DNA from: Pseudomonadota bacterium
GTDB lineage: Bacteria > Pseudomonadota > Alphaproteobacteria > Rhizobiales > Xanthobacteraceae
Length of the DNA: 64,000 bases
Direction of reading: 5' to 3'
NCBI GenBank assembly: GCA_018242205.1
Contig: JAFECJ010000013.1
Span: forward strand, 1-64,000
Part shown: positions 44,547 to 54,184 of the stretch, piece by piece
Position numbering within the stretch: the stretch's first letter is position 1
Layout of the letters: every line of letters starts with the position of its first letter
Made by a program: the position numbers and the translations under genes
The notes under the pieces: model-generated
Database searches by the model: none
What the model saw: only the letters and a program-made list of their open reading frames with translations
What the model was told of the DNA's origin: nothing

Positions 44547-45776
44547 ATGGATCGAATCCAATTCAAACCGTTTGGTTTCTCCATGTTGTCGTTTGGCCGT
44601 GCCGGCACCATCGTGGCGATGGCGGCTCTGCTGGCGAGTTGCGGCGATGGCCAGAAGCAACAGCAAAGCGGCCCGCCGCCAACGCCGGTGACCGTCGCTG
44701 CGCCGGTCAAACGGCAGGTTTCCGATTATGACGAATATGTCGGCCGCTTCGCCGCTGTGAACAGCGTTGAAATTCGGGCGCGCGTGTCCGGCTATCTGGA
44801 TTCGGTCGATTTCAAGGACGGGCAACTCGTCAAGGATGGCGACCTGCTTTTCACCATCGACAAGCGTTCGTTCCAGAATGCGGTCGATCAGGCACGAGCC
44901 AATCTCGTAACGGCGAAATCCAATCTCGATTACACCGAGGCGGATTACACCCGCGGTCAGCAATTGGTGAAAGAGAAGACCATCACCGATCAGACCTTCG
45001 AACAACGCGCGCAGGCCTTCCGCAACGCCCGTGCCGCTGTGACCGGCGCCGAGGCCGCGTTGCGTTCCGCCGAACTCGATCTGTCTTTCACCGAGCTGCG
45101 CGCGCCGATCGCCGGCCGCATCGGCGATCGCCGTGTCACGCCCGGCAACCTTGTGACCGGCGGCACCGGCGGCACGACGACTTTGCTCGCCACGATCGTG
45201 TCAACGGATCCGATCTATTTCGAATTCACGTTCGATGAAGCCTCGTTCCTGCGCTATGAGCGCAACGCCAAGGGCGGCAAGGACGTGGCCAGCCGCAACG
45301 CCGGCGTTCAGGTCGGTCTGAAGCTGATCGACGAGAAGGACTTCGAGCACGAAGGCCGCATGGATTTCGTCGATAACGTGATCGACCGCTCGACGGGCAC
45401 GATCCGGGGCCGCGCGGTGTTCGCGAATGCCAACGGCGTGTTCACCCCGGGCATGTTCGCCCGTGTGCGGGTGCCGGCATCGGCGCCCTACGAGGGCTTG
45501 CTGGTGCCGGACGAGGCCATCGGCAGCGAGCAGGCGCGCAAATACGTCCTCGTGGTCGACGGTCAGAACAAGGCGGTTCAGAAATACGTCACGCTCGGCC
45601 AGTTGGTCGACGACAAGCTGCGCGTGATCAAGAGCGGCATCGGTCCTGAGGACAAGGTCATCGTCAATGGCATGGCGCGCGTGCGTCCCGGCCAAGCAGT
45701 GAATCCGCAGGCGGAAAAGTCGGGGCAACAGGGCGGTCAGCCGGCGACGGCCGCGCCGGCCAAGCCCAAACAGTAG
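44547..45776 (+). CDS. RND efflux periplasmic adaptor (membrane fusion) lipoprotein
   Basis: The 409-residue adaptor links an inner-membrane RND pump to an outer-membrane channel. It carries a lipobox LASC with Cys32, after a somewhat long N-region; an ATG at 44583 would give a more typical lipoprotein signal. The barrel-sandwich segment EIRARVSGYLDSVDFKDGQLV, a coiled-coil hairpin (about residues 105-180) and TELRAPIAGRIGDRRVTPGNLV are diagnostic. The C-terminus is Gln/Pro/Ala-rich. The pump gene follows after 9 bases. A TTGACT at 44494-44499 may be a -35 box. No local regulator or outer-membrane gene is present. Confidence 0.92.
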   Translation: MDRIQFKPFGFSMLSFGRAGTIVAMAALLASCGDGQKQQQSGPPPTPVTVAAPVKRQVSDYDEYVGRFAAVNSVEIRARVSGYLDSVDFKDGQLVKDGDLLFTIDKRSFQNAVDQARANLVTAKSNLDYTEADYTRGQQLVKEKTITDQTFEQRAQAFRNARAAVTGAEAALRSAELDLSFTELRAPIAGRIGDRRVTPGNLVTGGTGGTTTLLATIVSTDPIYFEFTFDEASFLRYERNAKGGKDVASRNAGVQVGLKLIDEKDFEHEGRMDFVDNVIDRSTGTIRGRAVFANANGVFTPGMFARVRVPASAPYEGLLVPDEAIGSEQARKYVLVVDGQNKAVQKYVTLGQLVDDKLRVIKSGIGPEDKVIVNGMARVRPGQAVNPQAEKSGQQGGQPATAAPAKPKQ

Positions 45777-45785
45777 TATCGCCCA

Positions 45786-48700
45786 ATGCGATTGACGCAC
45801 TTCTTCATCGACCGGCCGATCTTCGCTTCCGTTGTTTCGATCATCATCGTCATCCTCGGCGCGGTTTCTTATGGCCGGCTGCCGATCGCGCAGTATCCCG
45901 AGATCGCGCCGCCGATCATTAACATCACCGGCCAGTATTCCGGCGCCAGCGCCGAGACCGTCGCCGAAACCGTGGTGACGCCGATCGAGCAGCAGGTCAA
46001 CGGCGTCGAGGGGATGCTCTATATCTCCTCGAATTCCACGGCCGACGGCCGCTTTTCGATCTCCGTCACCTTCGATATCGGCACCAATCTCGATATTGCG
46101 CAGGTGCAGGTACAGAACCGCGTCGCGACGGCGACACCGCGCCTGCCGCAGGCGGTCCAGCAGGTGGGCGTCACCGTCTCCAAGAGCTCGCCCGATATCT
46201 TGATGGTCGTGAACCTGTTCTCGCCGGACAAGTCGCGCGACGCTCTGTTCATCTCGAACTATGCCAATATTCAGATCAAGGACGTGCTGACCCGCGTCGA
46301 CGGCGTCGGTTCGATCACGATTTTCGGCGCCCGCGATTATGCGATGCAGGTCTGGCTCGATCCCGACCGGCTGCAATCGTTGAACCTGACGGCCTCCGAC
46401 GTCGTCACGGCGTTGCAGGGCCAGAACGTCCAGGTCGCGTCAGGCGTACTGAACCAGCCACCGGTCGCGCATCAGCTTGCGTTCCAGGTCGCGGTACGAA
46501 CGCTCGGGCGCTTAAGCGACCCGAAGGAATTCGCCAACATCGTCGTGAAGCAAACCGCCAATGCGGTGGTCCGCGTCAAAGACGTGGCGCGCGTCGAACT
46601 GGCCGCTCAGGACTATTCATCGGCGTCCTACCTGGACCGCGATGAATCGGTCGCCATTGCCGTCTTCCAGCGGCCCGGCTCCAATGCGTTGTCGACCGGC
46701 GAGGGTATCCGCAAGACGATGGCCGGCATCGCCAAGGACTTCCCGGCGGGTCTCAAATACACGATCATCTACGATCCCACCCAGTTCATCCGGCAGTCCG
46801 TCGAGGCGGTCGTCCAGACGATTCTGGAGGCGACCGTTCTTGTCGTCCTCGTGGTGGTGCTGTTCCTGCAGACATGGCGCGCGGCGGTCATCCCGATTCT
46901 GGCGATCCCGATTTCGCTGGTCGGCACGTTCTTCGTGATGAGCCTGTTCGGCTTTACGCTGAACAACCTGTCCTTGTTCGGTCTGGTGCTGGCGATCGGC
47001 ATCGTGGTCGACGATGCCATCGTCGTGGTGGAGAACGTCGAACGCAATATCCGGGATGGACTGAGCCCGCGCGAAGCTGCGCACAAGAGCATGGACGAGG
47101 TCGGGTCGGCGCTGGTGGCGATTGCGCTGGTGCTGTCGGCGGTGTTCGTGCCGACCGCCTTCATCACCGGCATTTCCGGCCAGTTCTACCGGCAATTCGC
47201 CTTGACCATCGCCGGATCCACGGTCATCTCGCTTACAGTCTCATTGACGTTGTCGCCGGCGATGTGCGCGTTGCTCCTGAAGCCGCATGATCCGCAGCAC
47301 CGCGACAGTTGGTGGGAGCGGCCGATCCACGGATTCTTTGGCCTGTTCAATCGCGGTTTCGATGCGCTGACGCGCGGCTATGGCCGCCTGGCCCAAAAGA
47401 TCGTGCACTACGCGGTCGTGATGCTCGTGCTCTATGTCGGCGTGCTGGCGTTCGGCCTGAACGAATTCCGCAAGGCGCCTCAGGGTTTCATCCCGCAGCA
47501 GGACCGCGGTTATCTCATTGTCGCCGCGCAATTGCCGCCGGGATCGTCATTGCAGCGAACCGACGCGGTGATGAAGCGGGCGACCGACATCGCTTTGCAG
47601 GTGCCCGGCGTCGCTCACGCCATCAACATCGTCGGCTTCTCGGGCGCGACCTTCACCAACGCGCCGAATGCGGGCGCGATCTTCATCGTCCTCGACGACT
47701 TCGAAAAACGCGCCGCCGATCCGCGGCAATCGGCGGCGGCGATCCAGGGCGCGCTGTTCGGCCGGCTGTCGGCGATCCAGGACGCCTTCATGGTGGTAGT
47801 GCAGCCGCCGTCGGTGAACGGCATCGGCAATGCCGGCGGCTTCCGGATGATGGTCGAGGACCGCGGCGGCGCCGGTTCGCAAGCCCTGCAGGGCGCGGTC
47901 TATGCCATGATGGGCCGCGCGGCGCAGACGCCGGGCCTGAGCCAGGTGTTCTCGCTGTTCGAGACGCAGACGCCGCAGCTCTTCCTCGACATTGACCGCA
48001 CCAAGGTGCAATTGCTCGGCGTCAAGATGCCGGACGTGTTTGCCGCGCTGCAGATCTATATCGGCGGGCTCTACGTCAACGACTTCAACCTGTTCGGTCG
48101 CACCTTCCGCGTCCAGGCGCAGGCCGACGGTCCGTACCGGCTGGTGCCGGAGGACGTCCTGAAGCTGCGCGTGCGCAATGATTCCGGCGGCACGGTGCCG
48201 CTTGGGTCGTTCACGACTGTGCGCGACATTTCCGGCCCCTATCGCGTGCCGCGCTACAATCTCTATCCCGCGGCCGAACTCGATGGCTCGGCGGCCCCGG
48301 GCTACAGCCAGGGGCAGGCCATCGAGATCATGGAAAAGCTCGCGGCGCAAACCTTGCCGCCGGGCTTCGGCTATGAGTGGACCACGTTGGCCTATCAGCA
48401 GATCCGCGCCGGCAATACCGCGATCTTCGCCTTCGCGCTCGGCGTGGCGTTCGTGTTCCTGGTGCTGGCGGCGCAATACGAGAGCCTGACCTTGCCGCTC
48501 GCGGTGATCCTCATCGTGCCGATGTGTCTGGTCGCGGCCATTGTCGGCGTGGTGCTGCGCGGCCAGGACAACAACATCCTGACGCAGGTCGGCTTCATCG
48601 TGCTGATCGCGCTCGCCGCCAAGAACGCGATTCTCATTGTCGAGTTCGCCAAGCAGCTCGAGGATCAGGGCAAGAGCCGGTTCGACGCGGCCGTCGAGGC

Positions 48701-48941
48701 CGCGCATCTGCGATTGCGGCCGATCCTGATGACGTCGCTGGCCTTCATTTTCGGCGTGGTGCCGCTGGTCTGGGCCATCGGGGCCGGTGCGGAACTGCGG
48801 CAGGCGCTTGGCACGGCGGTATTTTCCGGCATGATCGGCGTCACGGTGTTCGGCCTGATCTTCACGCCGGCCTTCTATGTGGTGTCGCGCTGGCTGGCGA
48901 CGCGCTTCTCGCGCGGCAAGACGGCGACGCCGCTGCATTGA
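45786..48941 (+). CDS. RND multidrug efflux transporter, HAE1 (AcrB/MexF) type
   Basis: The 1051-residue inner-membrane proton antiporter has 12 membrane segments and two large periplasmic loops. It begins LTHFFIDRPIFASVVSIIIV; the proton-relay Asp409-Asp410 are in GIVVDDAIVVVEN. The second-half motifs FIVLIALAAKNAILIVEFAK and GVVPLVWAIGAGAELRQALGT match the family. Length is standard. It is the second gene of a two-gene operon with the adaptor; TolC-like partner must be elsewhere. Drug or solvent specificity is not readable. Confidence 0.95.
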   Translation: MRLTHFFIDRPIFASVVSIIIVILGAVSYGRLPIAQYPEIAPPIINITGQYSGASAETVAETVVTPIEQQVNGVEGMLYISSNSTADGRFSISVTFDIGTNLDIAQVQVQNRVATATPRLPQAVQQVGVTVSKSSPDILMVVNLFSPDKSRDALFISNYANIQIKDVLTRVDGVGSITIFGARDYAMQVWLDPDRLQSLNLTASDVVTALQGQNVQVASGVLNQPPVAHQLAFQVAVRTLGRLSDPKEFANIVVKQTANAVVRVKDVARVELAAQDYSSASYLDRDESVAIAVFQRPGSNALSTGEGIRKTMAGIAKDFPAGLKYTIIYDPTQFIRQSVEAVVQTILEATVLVVLVVVLFLQTWRAAVIPILAIPISLVGTFFVMSLFGFTLNNLSLFGLVLAIGIVVDDAIVVVENVERNIRDGLSPREAAHKSMDEVGSALVAIALVLSAVFVPTAFITGISGQFYRQFALTIAGSTVISLTVSLTLSPAMCALLLKPHDPQHRDSWWERPIHGFFGLFNRGFDALTRGYGRLAQKIVHYAVVMLVLYVGVLAFGLNEFRKAPQGFIPQQDRGYLIVAAQLPPGSSLQRTDAVMKRATDIALQVPGVAHAINIVGFSGATFTNAPNAGAIFIVLDDFEKRAADPRQSAAAIQGALFGRLSAIQDAFMVVVQPPSVNGIGNAGGFRMMVEDRGGAGSQALQGAVYAMMGRAAQTPGLSQVFSLFETQTPQLFLDIDRTKVQLLGVKMPDVFAALQIYIGGLYVNDFNLFGRTFRVQAQADGPYRLVPEDVLKLRVRNDSGGTVPLGSFTTVRDISGPYRVPRYNLYPAAELDGSAAPGYSQGQAIEIMEKLAAQTLPPGFGYEWTTLAYQQIRAGNTAIFAFALGVAFVFLVLAAQYESLTLPLAVILIVPMCLVAAIVGVVLRGQDNNILTQVGFIVLIALAAKNAILIVEFAKQLEDQGKSRFDAAVEAAHLRLRPILMTSLAFIFGVVPLVWAIGAGAELRQALGTAVFSGMIGVTVFGLIFTPAFYVVSRWLATRFSRGKTATPLH

Positions 48942-48991
48942 TGATGCAACGCGTTCGTTAGCGGCGACCAATCGGGATTGAGGAGCAGCTT

Positions 48992-51292
48992 ATGGCGATG
49001 ACGAAATTCGGATTTGGCCAGCCGCTCACCCGCAAGGAAGATGACGCGCTGCTGCGCGGCACCGGCTGCTATGTCGCCGATGTCGCGCCCGTGGGCACAT
49101 TGCATGCCGTGGTGCTGCGCTCACCGCACGCCCATGCGCGCTTCACGATTGGCGACCTCGCCGCGATCAAAACGATGAAGGGCGTGCGCCTGGTGCTGAC
49201 CGGTCACGACACCGCCGATCTCGGGGCGCTGCCGACGCCGGGCGTTCTCGAGGGCGTTGCCATCGACGTGCCGTTCTATCCGGTCCTGGCGCGCGACGTG
49301 GTGCGGCATGTCGGCGATGCGGTGGCATTCGTCGTTGCCGACACGCTCAACCAGGCCAAGGACGCCGCCGAGACCATCAGTATCGACTGGGAACCGATGC
49401 CGCATGTCATCGGCGCGGTCGAGGCGCTGAAGAAAGGCGCCCCGCAGGTCTGGCCCGACCGGTCGAATCTCAGTTTTGAAACCAGCCTCGGCGACGAAGC
49501 CGCGACCAAGGCGGCCTTCGCGAAGGCGGCGCGCACGGTGTCGACCACGATCGTCAACCAGCGCCTCGTCACCAACTACATGGATACGCGCGGCGTCATC
49601 GCCGAATATGACGGCGATCGCTATACGTTGACGCTCGGCAGTCAGGGCAGCCACATCATCCGCGACATCATCTGCGGCGCGGTGCTCAAGAAGCCGCTGG
49701 AGAAGATGCGCGTCATCACGCCGGACGTCGGCGGCGGCTTCGGCACCAAGCTTTTCCCCTATCGCGAATACGCGCTCGCCGCGGTGGCGGCGGAGAGGCT
49801 GCGCAAGCCGGTGAAGTGGATCGCCGATCGCTCCGAGCATTTCCTCGGCGACAGCCACGGCCGCGACAACATCTCGACCGCGACCTTGGCGCTCGACGAG
49901 AGCGGCAAGTTTCTGGCGCTCGACATCGACATCGTCGCCGACATGGGTGCCTATCTGTCGTGCTATGCGCCCTACATTCCGTGGCTCGGCGTCGGCATGG
50001 CGACGGGCTCTTACGATATTCCGGTCGCCTATATACGGCTGCGGTCCGCCTATACCAATACCGTGCCGGTCGATGCCTATCGCGGCGCGGGGCGTCCCGA
50101 GGCGTCTTATTTGATCGAGCGTGCTGTCGATAACACGGCGCGCGAGATCGGCATGGCGCCGGACGCGTTACGCCGTAAGAATCTGATCAAGCCGTCGCAG
50201 CTGCCTTACACGACGCCAACCGGCAAAGTTTATGACTCCGGTGATTTCGTCGGCGGCCTCAAACACGCGCAGGAACTGATCGACTGGAAGGGCTTCGGCA
50301 AACGTGCCTCGGCGGCCAAGCGTGCCGGCAAGCTGCGCGGCATCGGCATTGCCACTTATATAGAAGCCTGTGGTGCCAACGGTCCGGAAACCGCCACCAT
50401 CACCCTCGACCGCGACGGCGGTGTCACCGTGCTGATCGGCTCGCAGTCGACCGGGCAGGGGCACCATACCTCTTACGCCCAGCTCGTCGCCGACCGGCTC
50501 GATCTGCCGCCGGATCGCGTGCGCGTTGTCCAGGGCGACACCGACAAGATTGCAACCGGCGCCGGCACCGGCGGCTCGAGTTCGATTCCGGTCGGCGGCG
50601 TTTCGGTCGACCGCGCGTCGCGCACCTTGGCCGACCAACTCAAGGATCTCGCCGCCGACGCGCTGGAAGCTTCGGTCGGTGATATGGAGATTGCCGATGG
50701 CGCCGTGCGCGTCGCCGGCACCGATCGCGTCATTTCTTTTGCCGATCTCGTCGCGCATCCCAAGGCGACGCCGGACAAGCTGACGGCGGCCAAGGATTTC
50801 TCGACCGACAGTCCGACATATCCGAACGGCGCGCATATCGCCGAGGTCGAGATCGATCCGGATACCGGCAAGACGACGATCGTCAACTATGTGGTCGTCG
50901 ACGACTTTGGCGCCACGCTCAACCCATTATTGCTGGCCGGCCAGGTGCATGGCGGACTGGTGCAGGGCATCGGCCAGGCGCTGATGGAGGAGACTGTGTA
51001 TGACGAGGGGAGCGGCCAACTCGTCACGGCAAGCTTCATGGACTACGCGATGCCGCACGCGCATGACGTACCATCCTTCGTGTTCGAAACCCGCAACACG
51101 CCCTGCAAGACCAATCCCCTGGGCGTGAAGGGCGCGGGCGAAGCCGGCGCCATCGGTTCATGTCCGGCGGTCATGAATGCGGTCATCGACGCGCTCGACC
51201 GCGGTTTCGGCATTCGACAGATCGATATGCCGGCCACCCCGTTGAAGGTGTGGACCTTGATCGAGAGGGCGCGGCGCTCGGCTGCGGCATAA
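48992..51292 (+). CDS. Molybdenum hydroxylase large subunit (xanthine dehydrogenase/CO dehydrogenase CoxL family)
   Basis: The 766-residue protein is the molybdopterin-binding subunit of the xanthine oxidase family. It begins FGQPLTRKEDDALLRGTGCY, has TPDVGGGFGTK near 246-256 and the catalytic Glu717 in GVKGAGEAG. The AYRGAGRPE segment takes the place of the CoxL active-site loop; the selenylated-Cys motif of true CO dehydrogenase (AYRCSFR) is absent, so it hydroxylates some aldehyde or heterocycle. No FAD or 2Fe-2S subunit genes are adjacent and there is no Tat signal. GAGGAG precedes the ATG. Two cytochrome c genes follow. Confidence 0.88.
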   Translation: MAMTKFGFGQPLTRKEDDALLRGTGCYVADVAPVGTLHAVVLRSPHAHARFTIGDLAAIKTMKGVRLVLTGHDTADLGALPTPGVLEGVAIDVPFYPVLARDVVRHVGDAVAFVVADTLNQAKDAAETISIDWEPMPHVIGAVEALKKGAPQVWPDRSNLSFETSLGDEAATKAAFAKAARTVSTTIVNQRLVTNYMDTRGVIAEYDGDRYTLTLGSQGSHIIRDIICGAVLKKPLEKMRVITPDVGGGFGTKLFPYREYALAAVAAERLRKPVKWIADRSEHFLGDSHGRDNISTATLALDESGKFLALDIDIVADMGAYLSCYAPYIPWLGVGMATGSYDIPVAYIRLRSAYTNTVPVDAYRGAGRPEASYLIERAVDNTAREIGMAPDALRRKNLIKPSQLPYTTPTGKVYDSGDFVGGLKHAQELIDWKGFGKRASAAKRAGKLRGIGIATYIEACGANGPETATITLDRDGGVTVLIGSQSTGQGHHTSYAQLVADRLDLPPDRVRVVQGDTDKIATGAGTGGSSSIPVGGVSVDRASRTLADQLKDLAADALEASVGDMEIADGAVRVAGTDRVISFADLVAHPKATPDKLTAAKDFSTDSPTYPNGAHIAEVEIDPDTGKTTIVNYVVVDDFGATLNPLLLAGQVHGGLVQGIGQALMEETVYDEGSGQLVTASFMDYAMPHAHDVPSFVFETRNTPCKTNPLGVKGAGEAGAIGSCPAVMNAVIDALDRGFGIRQIDMPATPLKVWTLIERARRSAAA

Positions 51293-51434
51293 AGGCGCCT
51301 CGGTATCACAGGCTCGTGATCGATAGACGACGGCATTTCATCGCAATTTCTCCGGAATATTCGGCTGCGATTGGTGTTGGCTTAATGCTGGCCATCGGGT
51401 GCCCACAGGACCCGTCTCATACGAGGAGTTTTTC

Positions 51435-51881
51435 ATGAAGTTGTCGACCTGGTTGGCGACGGGGCTGGTTGCCACCGTCGCGCTCGCGACTACCGCGGTC
51501 GTGGCGCAGCAGGATCCGATTGCGACCCGCAAGGACCTGATGAAAGCCAATGGCCGCAATGCCGGGGTGATCGTGAAGATGGTCAAGGGCGAGGAAGCCT
51601 ATGACCCGGCCAAGGTGAAGGCGGCCTTCGATCAGTGGGACGAGACCGCGTCCAAGTTCGGCGCCTTGTTCCCCGACAGCTCGAAGGAGGGCGATACGCG
51701 GGCGCTGCCGGCGGTCTGGACCGAGCGGGCGAAGTTCGACGCGGCGATTGCGAAGTTCAAGAAGGACGTCGATGACAACCGCGCCAAGGCGATGAGCGGG
51801 GCCGATGGCCTCAAGGTCGCGCTGGGGGCGGTCGGCAAGAACTGCGGTGATTGTCACGAGGCGTTCCGCAAGCCGCAGTGA
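51435..51881 (+). CDS. Cytochrome c' / c556-type monohaem protein
   Basis: The 148-residue periplasmic protein has a signal peptide (cleavage near residue 24, VVAQ-QD) and a four-helix bundle pattern ending in CGDCH at 137-141 close to the C-terminus, as in class II cytochromes c. These carry electrons or bind NO. AGGAG precedes the ATG at 51435. It follows the molybdenum hydroxylase gene by 142 bases and precedes a dihaem cytochrome gene, but whether it accepts electrons from that enzyme is unproven. Confidence 0.92.
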   Translation: MKLSTWLATGLVATVALATTAVVAQQDPIATRKDLMKANGRNAGVIVKMVKGEEAYDPAKVKAAFDQWDETASKFGALFPDSSKEGDTRALPAVWTERAKFDAAIAKFKKDVDDNRAKAMSGADGLKVALGAVGKNCGDCHEAFRKPQ

Positions 51882-51914
51882 CATCCTCCGGCCATACATT
51901 TCTGCGCGGGGGCG

Positions 51915-51956
51915 GCCGTCCACAAGGACGTGTCGCCCTTCGCTTTTGTGGACGGC
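51915..51956. other. Long perfect inverted repeat between two cytochrome c genes
   Basis: GCCGTCCACAA at 51915-51925 and TTGTGGACGGC at 51946-51956 are perfect 11-bp arms around a 20-base loop. It follows the cytochrome c' stop by 34 bases and precedes the dihaem cytochrome start by 40. It lacks a T tract, so it may be an mRNA processing/attenuation hairpin or an operator. Confidence 0.5.
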
Positions 51957-51996
51957 GATGAGCGCGTAAACTGCGATCTTGCCCTGTAGAGAGCCC

Positions 51997-52917
51997 ATGA
52001 CGCTGAGTAAGATCATTGCATTGGCGGTTGTCCTGGCGGCCGTCGCCGTCACGGCCTTTTGGTTTTTGACCGTGCCGAAAGTCGAGCCGGTCGCTGAGTT
52101 CGCGACGCCGCACACGGCCGATCTCGTCAACGGCAAAACCATGTTCGATATCGGCGGCTGCGTGTCCTGCCATGCCAGGGGCAAGGACGACCGCACCCAT
52201 CTCGGCGGCGGAGAGCCGTTGAAGTCGCCATTCGGCACGTTCTACCCGCCGAACATTTCATCCGACCCGAAGGACGGCATCGGCGCCTGGACCGGGGCGC
52301 AGTTCGTCACGGCCATGCGCGATGGCACGTCGCCCGCCGGCGAGCATCTTTATCCGGCCTTTCCCTATACGTCATACCGGCGAATGACGACGGGGGATTT
52401 GCTCGACTTGTTCGCCTATCTCAAAACTCTGCCGCCGGTTCAGGGGCGGGCCCGAAACCATGACCTGCCGTTCCCGTTCGATATCCGGCGCCTCGTTGGT
52501 GGCTGGAAGCTTTTGTTCCTCGACGCCGAACCCTTCACGCCCGACTCGACGAAGAGCGCCGAGTGGAACCGCGGCGCCTATCTCGTGAATGGACCGGGGC
52601 ATTGCGCCGAATGCCATACGGCGCGCAACGCCTTGGGTGGCTTACTGAACGGTCAGCGGTTTGCCGGCGGCCCCGATCCGGAGGGCAAGGGCTGGGTTCC
52701 CAACATCACGCAGAAGGGCATCGGCTCCTGGACGGAAAGGGACATCGCCGACTTCCTGCAATCAGGTATGACGCCGGAATTCGATTCCGTCGGGGGTGGC
52801 ATGGCGGCCGTGATTCGCAACACCGCGCAACTCAACGCCGCTGATCGTCAGGCCATGGCGGTCTACATCAAGTCGCTGCCGCCGATCGTCGGCCCGGTCC
52901 GTCCCTCGAAAAATTAG
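51997..52917 (+). CDS. Dihaem cytochrome c, membrane-anchored
   Basis: The 306-residue protein has an N-terminal hydrophobic anchor (about 6-24) and two class I haem sites, CVSCH at 55-59 and CAECH at 203-207, each followed by a Met-containing domain. It resembles the cytochrome c subunits of periplasmic alcohol/aldehyde dehydrogenases and of molybdenum hydroxylases such as isoquinoline or nicotinate dehydrogenases, which pass electrons to the respiratory chain. Its nearness to the CoxL-like gene makes such a link plausible. The ATG at 51997 gives the normal anchor; an ATG at 51979 adds six residues. Confidence 0.88.
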   Translation: MTLSKIIALAVVLAAVAVTAFWFLTVPKVEPVAEFATPHTADLVNGKTMFDIGGCVSCHARGKDDRTHLGGGEPLKSPFGTFYPPNISSDPKDGIGAWTGAQFVTAMRDGTSPAGEHLYPAFPYTSYRRMTTGDLLDLFAYLKTLPPVQGRARNHDLPFPFDIRRLVGGWKLLFLDAEPFTPDSTKSAEWNRGAYLVNGPGHCAECHTARNALGGLLNGQRFAGGPDPEGKGWVPNITQKGIGSWTERDIADFLQSGMTPEFDSVGGGMAAVIRNTAQLNAADRQAMAVYIKSLPPIVGPVRPSKN

Positions 52918-52986
52918 TGCGCCGGCGCGGCGGGCGCCTGAAAATCCGGGACAAGCCAGGCGGGGAGGTCTATTCAGAAGGGGTCC

Positions 52987-53934
52987 ATGCACGCCCCGCC
53001 GACCAATCTCCTGAAAGCCATCGCCTTCAAGTTGACGTCCGCGCTGATGTTCGCGGCAATGTCGGCGCTGGTGCGGCAATTGAGTGAAGTGGCTCCGGTC
53101 GGCCAGATCGTGTTTTTCCGATCGGCCTGCGCCATCCCGCCTGTGCTGCTGATTTACGCCTTTCGCGGCGAACTCCTCACCGCTGTCCGCACCAATCGGT
53201 TCTTCGGCCATCTCGGTCGCGGCACCGTGAGCGTTTGCGGCATGTTCTCGAACTTCGCGGCCCTGGCGCGGCTGCCGCTGGCGGATGCCACGGCCATCCA
53301 GTTCTGCTCGCCGTTGATCACGGTCGGGCTGGCGGCAATCATCCTCAAGGAACGAGTCCGACTGTTTCGCTGGACGGCGGTCGCGGTCGGCTTTGTCGGC
53401 GTTATCGTGATGCTGATCCCGAATTTCGATCCGCACCATTATGCCGCGGCAGGTGTCGGTGCGGCCGCGGCGGTCGGTTCGGTGCTGGCGCTCATTTCGG
53501 CATTTTGCAATGCAGGCGCGGTGATCCAGACGCGGCGCCTGACGCAGAGCGAATCGACGTCGTCGATCGTCTTCTACTTCTCGCTGTCCTGTGCGCTGGT
53601 CGGTGCGGCCACGCTGCCTTTCGCATGGCATACGCCCAGTGCGTCCGAGCTGACGGCGCTGATCGCGACCGGCGTGCTTGGTGGTGTTGCCCACATCTTT
53701 CTGACGGAAAGCTACCGCTACGCCACCGCCTCGGTCATCGCGCCTTTCGACTACACGTCGCTGCTGTGGGCGCTGGCCATCGGCTATTGGTTCTTCGGCG
53801 AGTTGCCGACCGGCATGGTCTATCTCGGCGCCGCGATCGTCGCGGTCGCCGGCCTGGTGGTGATCTGGCGCGAGCGCCAACTCGGCATTGCCCGGGCGCG
53901 CGAGGCGCAGGGGCCGCGGCGTCCGGAAATCTAG
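52987..53934 (+). CDS. EamA/DMT-family inner-membrane transporter
   Basis: The 315-residue protein has ten predicted membrane helices in two EamA repeats (about 10-145 and 155-295). The first repeat includes FRSACAIPPVLLIY and FAALARLPLADATAIQF, common in RhaT/YdcZ-like DMT permeases; the second ends DYTSLLWALAIGYWFFGELP. Such proteins usually export metabolites or amino acids. The substrate is unknown. It is convergent with the small Lrp-type gene, 7 bases apart. Confidence 0.9.
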   Translation: MHAPPTNLLKAIAFKLTSALMFAAMSALVRQLSEVAPVGQIVFFRSACAIPPVLLIYAFRGELLTAVRTNRFFGHLGRGTVSVCGMFSNFAALARLPLADATAIQFCSPLITVGLAAIILKERVRLFRWTAVAVGFVGVIVMLIPNFDPHHYAAAGVGAAAAVGSVLALISAFCNAGAVIQTRRLTQSESTSSIVFYFSLSCALVGAATLPFAWHTPSASELTALIATGVLGGVAHIFLTESYRYATASVIAPFDYTSLLWALAIGYWFFGELPTGMVYLGAAIVAVAGLVVIWRERQLGIARAREAQGPRRPEI

Positions 53935-53941
53935 GAGGCGC

Positions 53942-54184
53942 TTAGGCGGTGAAGGCCTTGAAGGTGATGATCGTATAGGTGTCCTTGATTCCGGGGATCG
54001 TCTGCACCTTCTCGCTGACGAAGTGGCCGATGTCGGTTCGGTTGTCGACATAGAACTTCGCCAGCAGGTCGTAGTCGCCGGCGGTCGAGTAGATCTCCGA
54101 GGCGATCTCCGCCTCCGCCAACTGATTGGCGACCTGATAGACCTTGCCGAGCTCGCATTTGATCTGGACGAAAAAAGGGGTCAT
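53942..54184 (-). CDS. Stand-alone Lrp/AsnC ligand-binding (RAM) domain protein
   Basis: The 80-residue product consists only of the alpha-beta RAM/AsnC ligand-binding domain (VQIKCELGKVYQVANQLAE, then YSTAGDYDLLAKFYVD, VSEKVQTIPGIKDTYTII). It has no helix-turn-helix, so it is a complete small SARAM-type protein, not a truncation. Such proteins form decamers that bind amino acids and may modulate full-length Lrp. GGAG lies upstream of the ATG at 54184; the open frame to 54274 adds Arg/Pro-rich shadow sequence. Confidence 0.85.
   Translation of the reverse strand: MTPFFVQIKCELGKVYQVANQLAEAEIASEIYSTAGDYDLLAKFYVDNRTDIGHFVSEKVQTIPGIKDTYTIITFKAFTA

Noticed and set aside
47547..48971. Long minus-strand frame opposite the RND pump gene
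   Set aside because: Antisense shadow of the pump gene created by codon bias, with no recognisable domain.
48992..51292. Aerobic carbon monoxide dehydrogenase large subunit
   Set aside because: The CoxL active-site AYRCSFR loop is absent; the corresponding segment reads AYRGAGRPE, as in other molybdenum hydroxylases.
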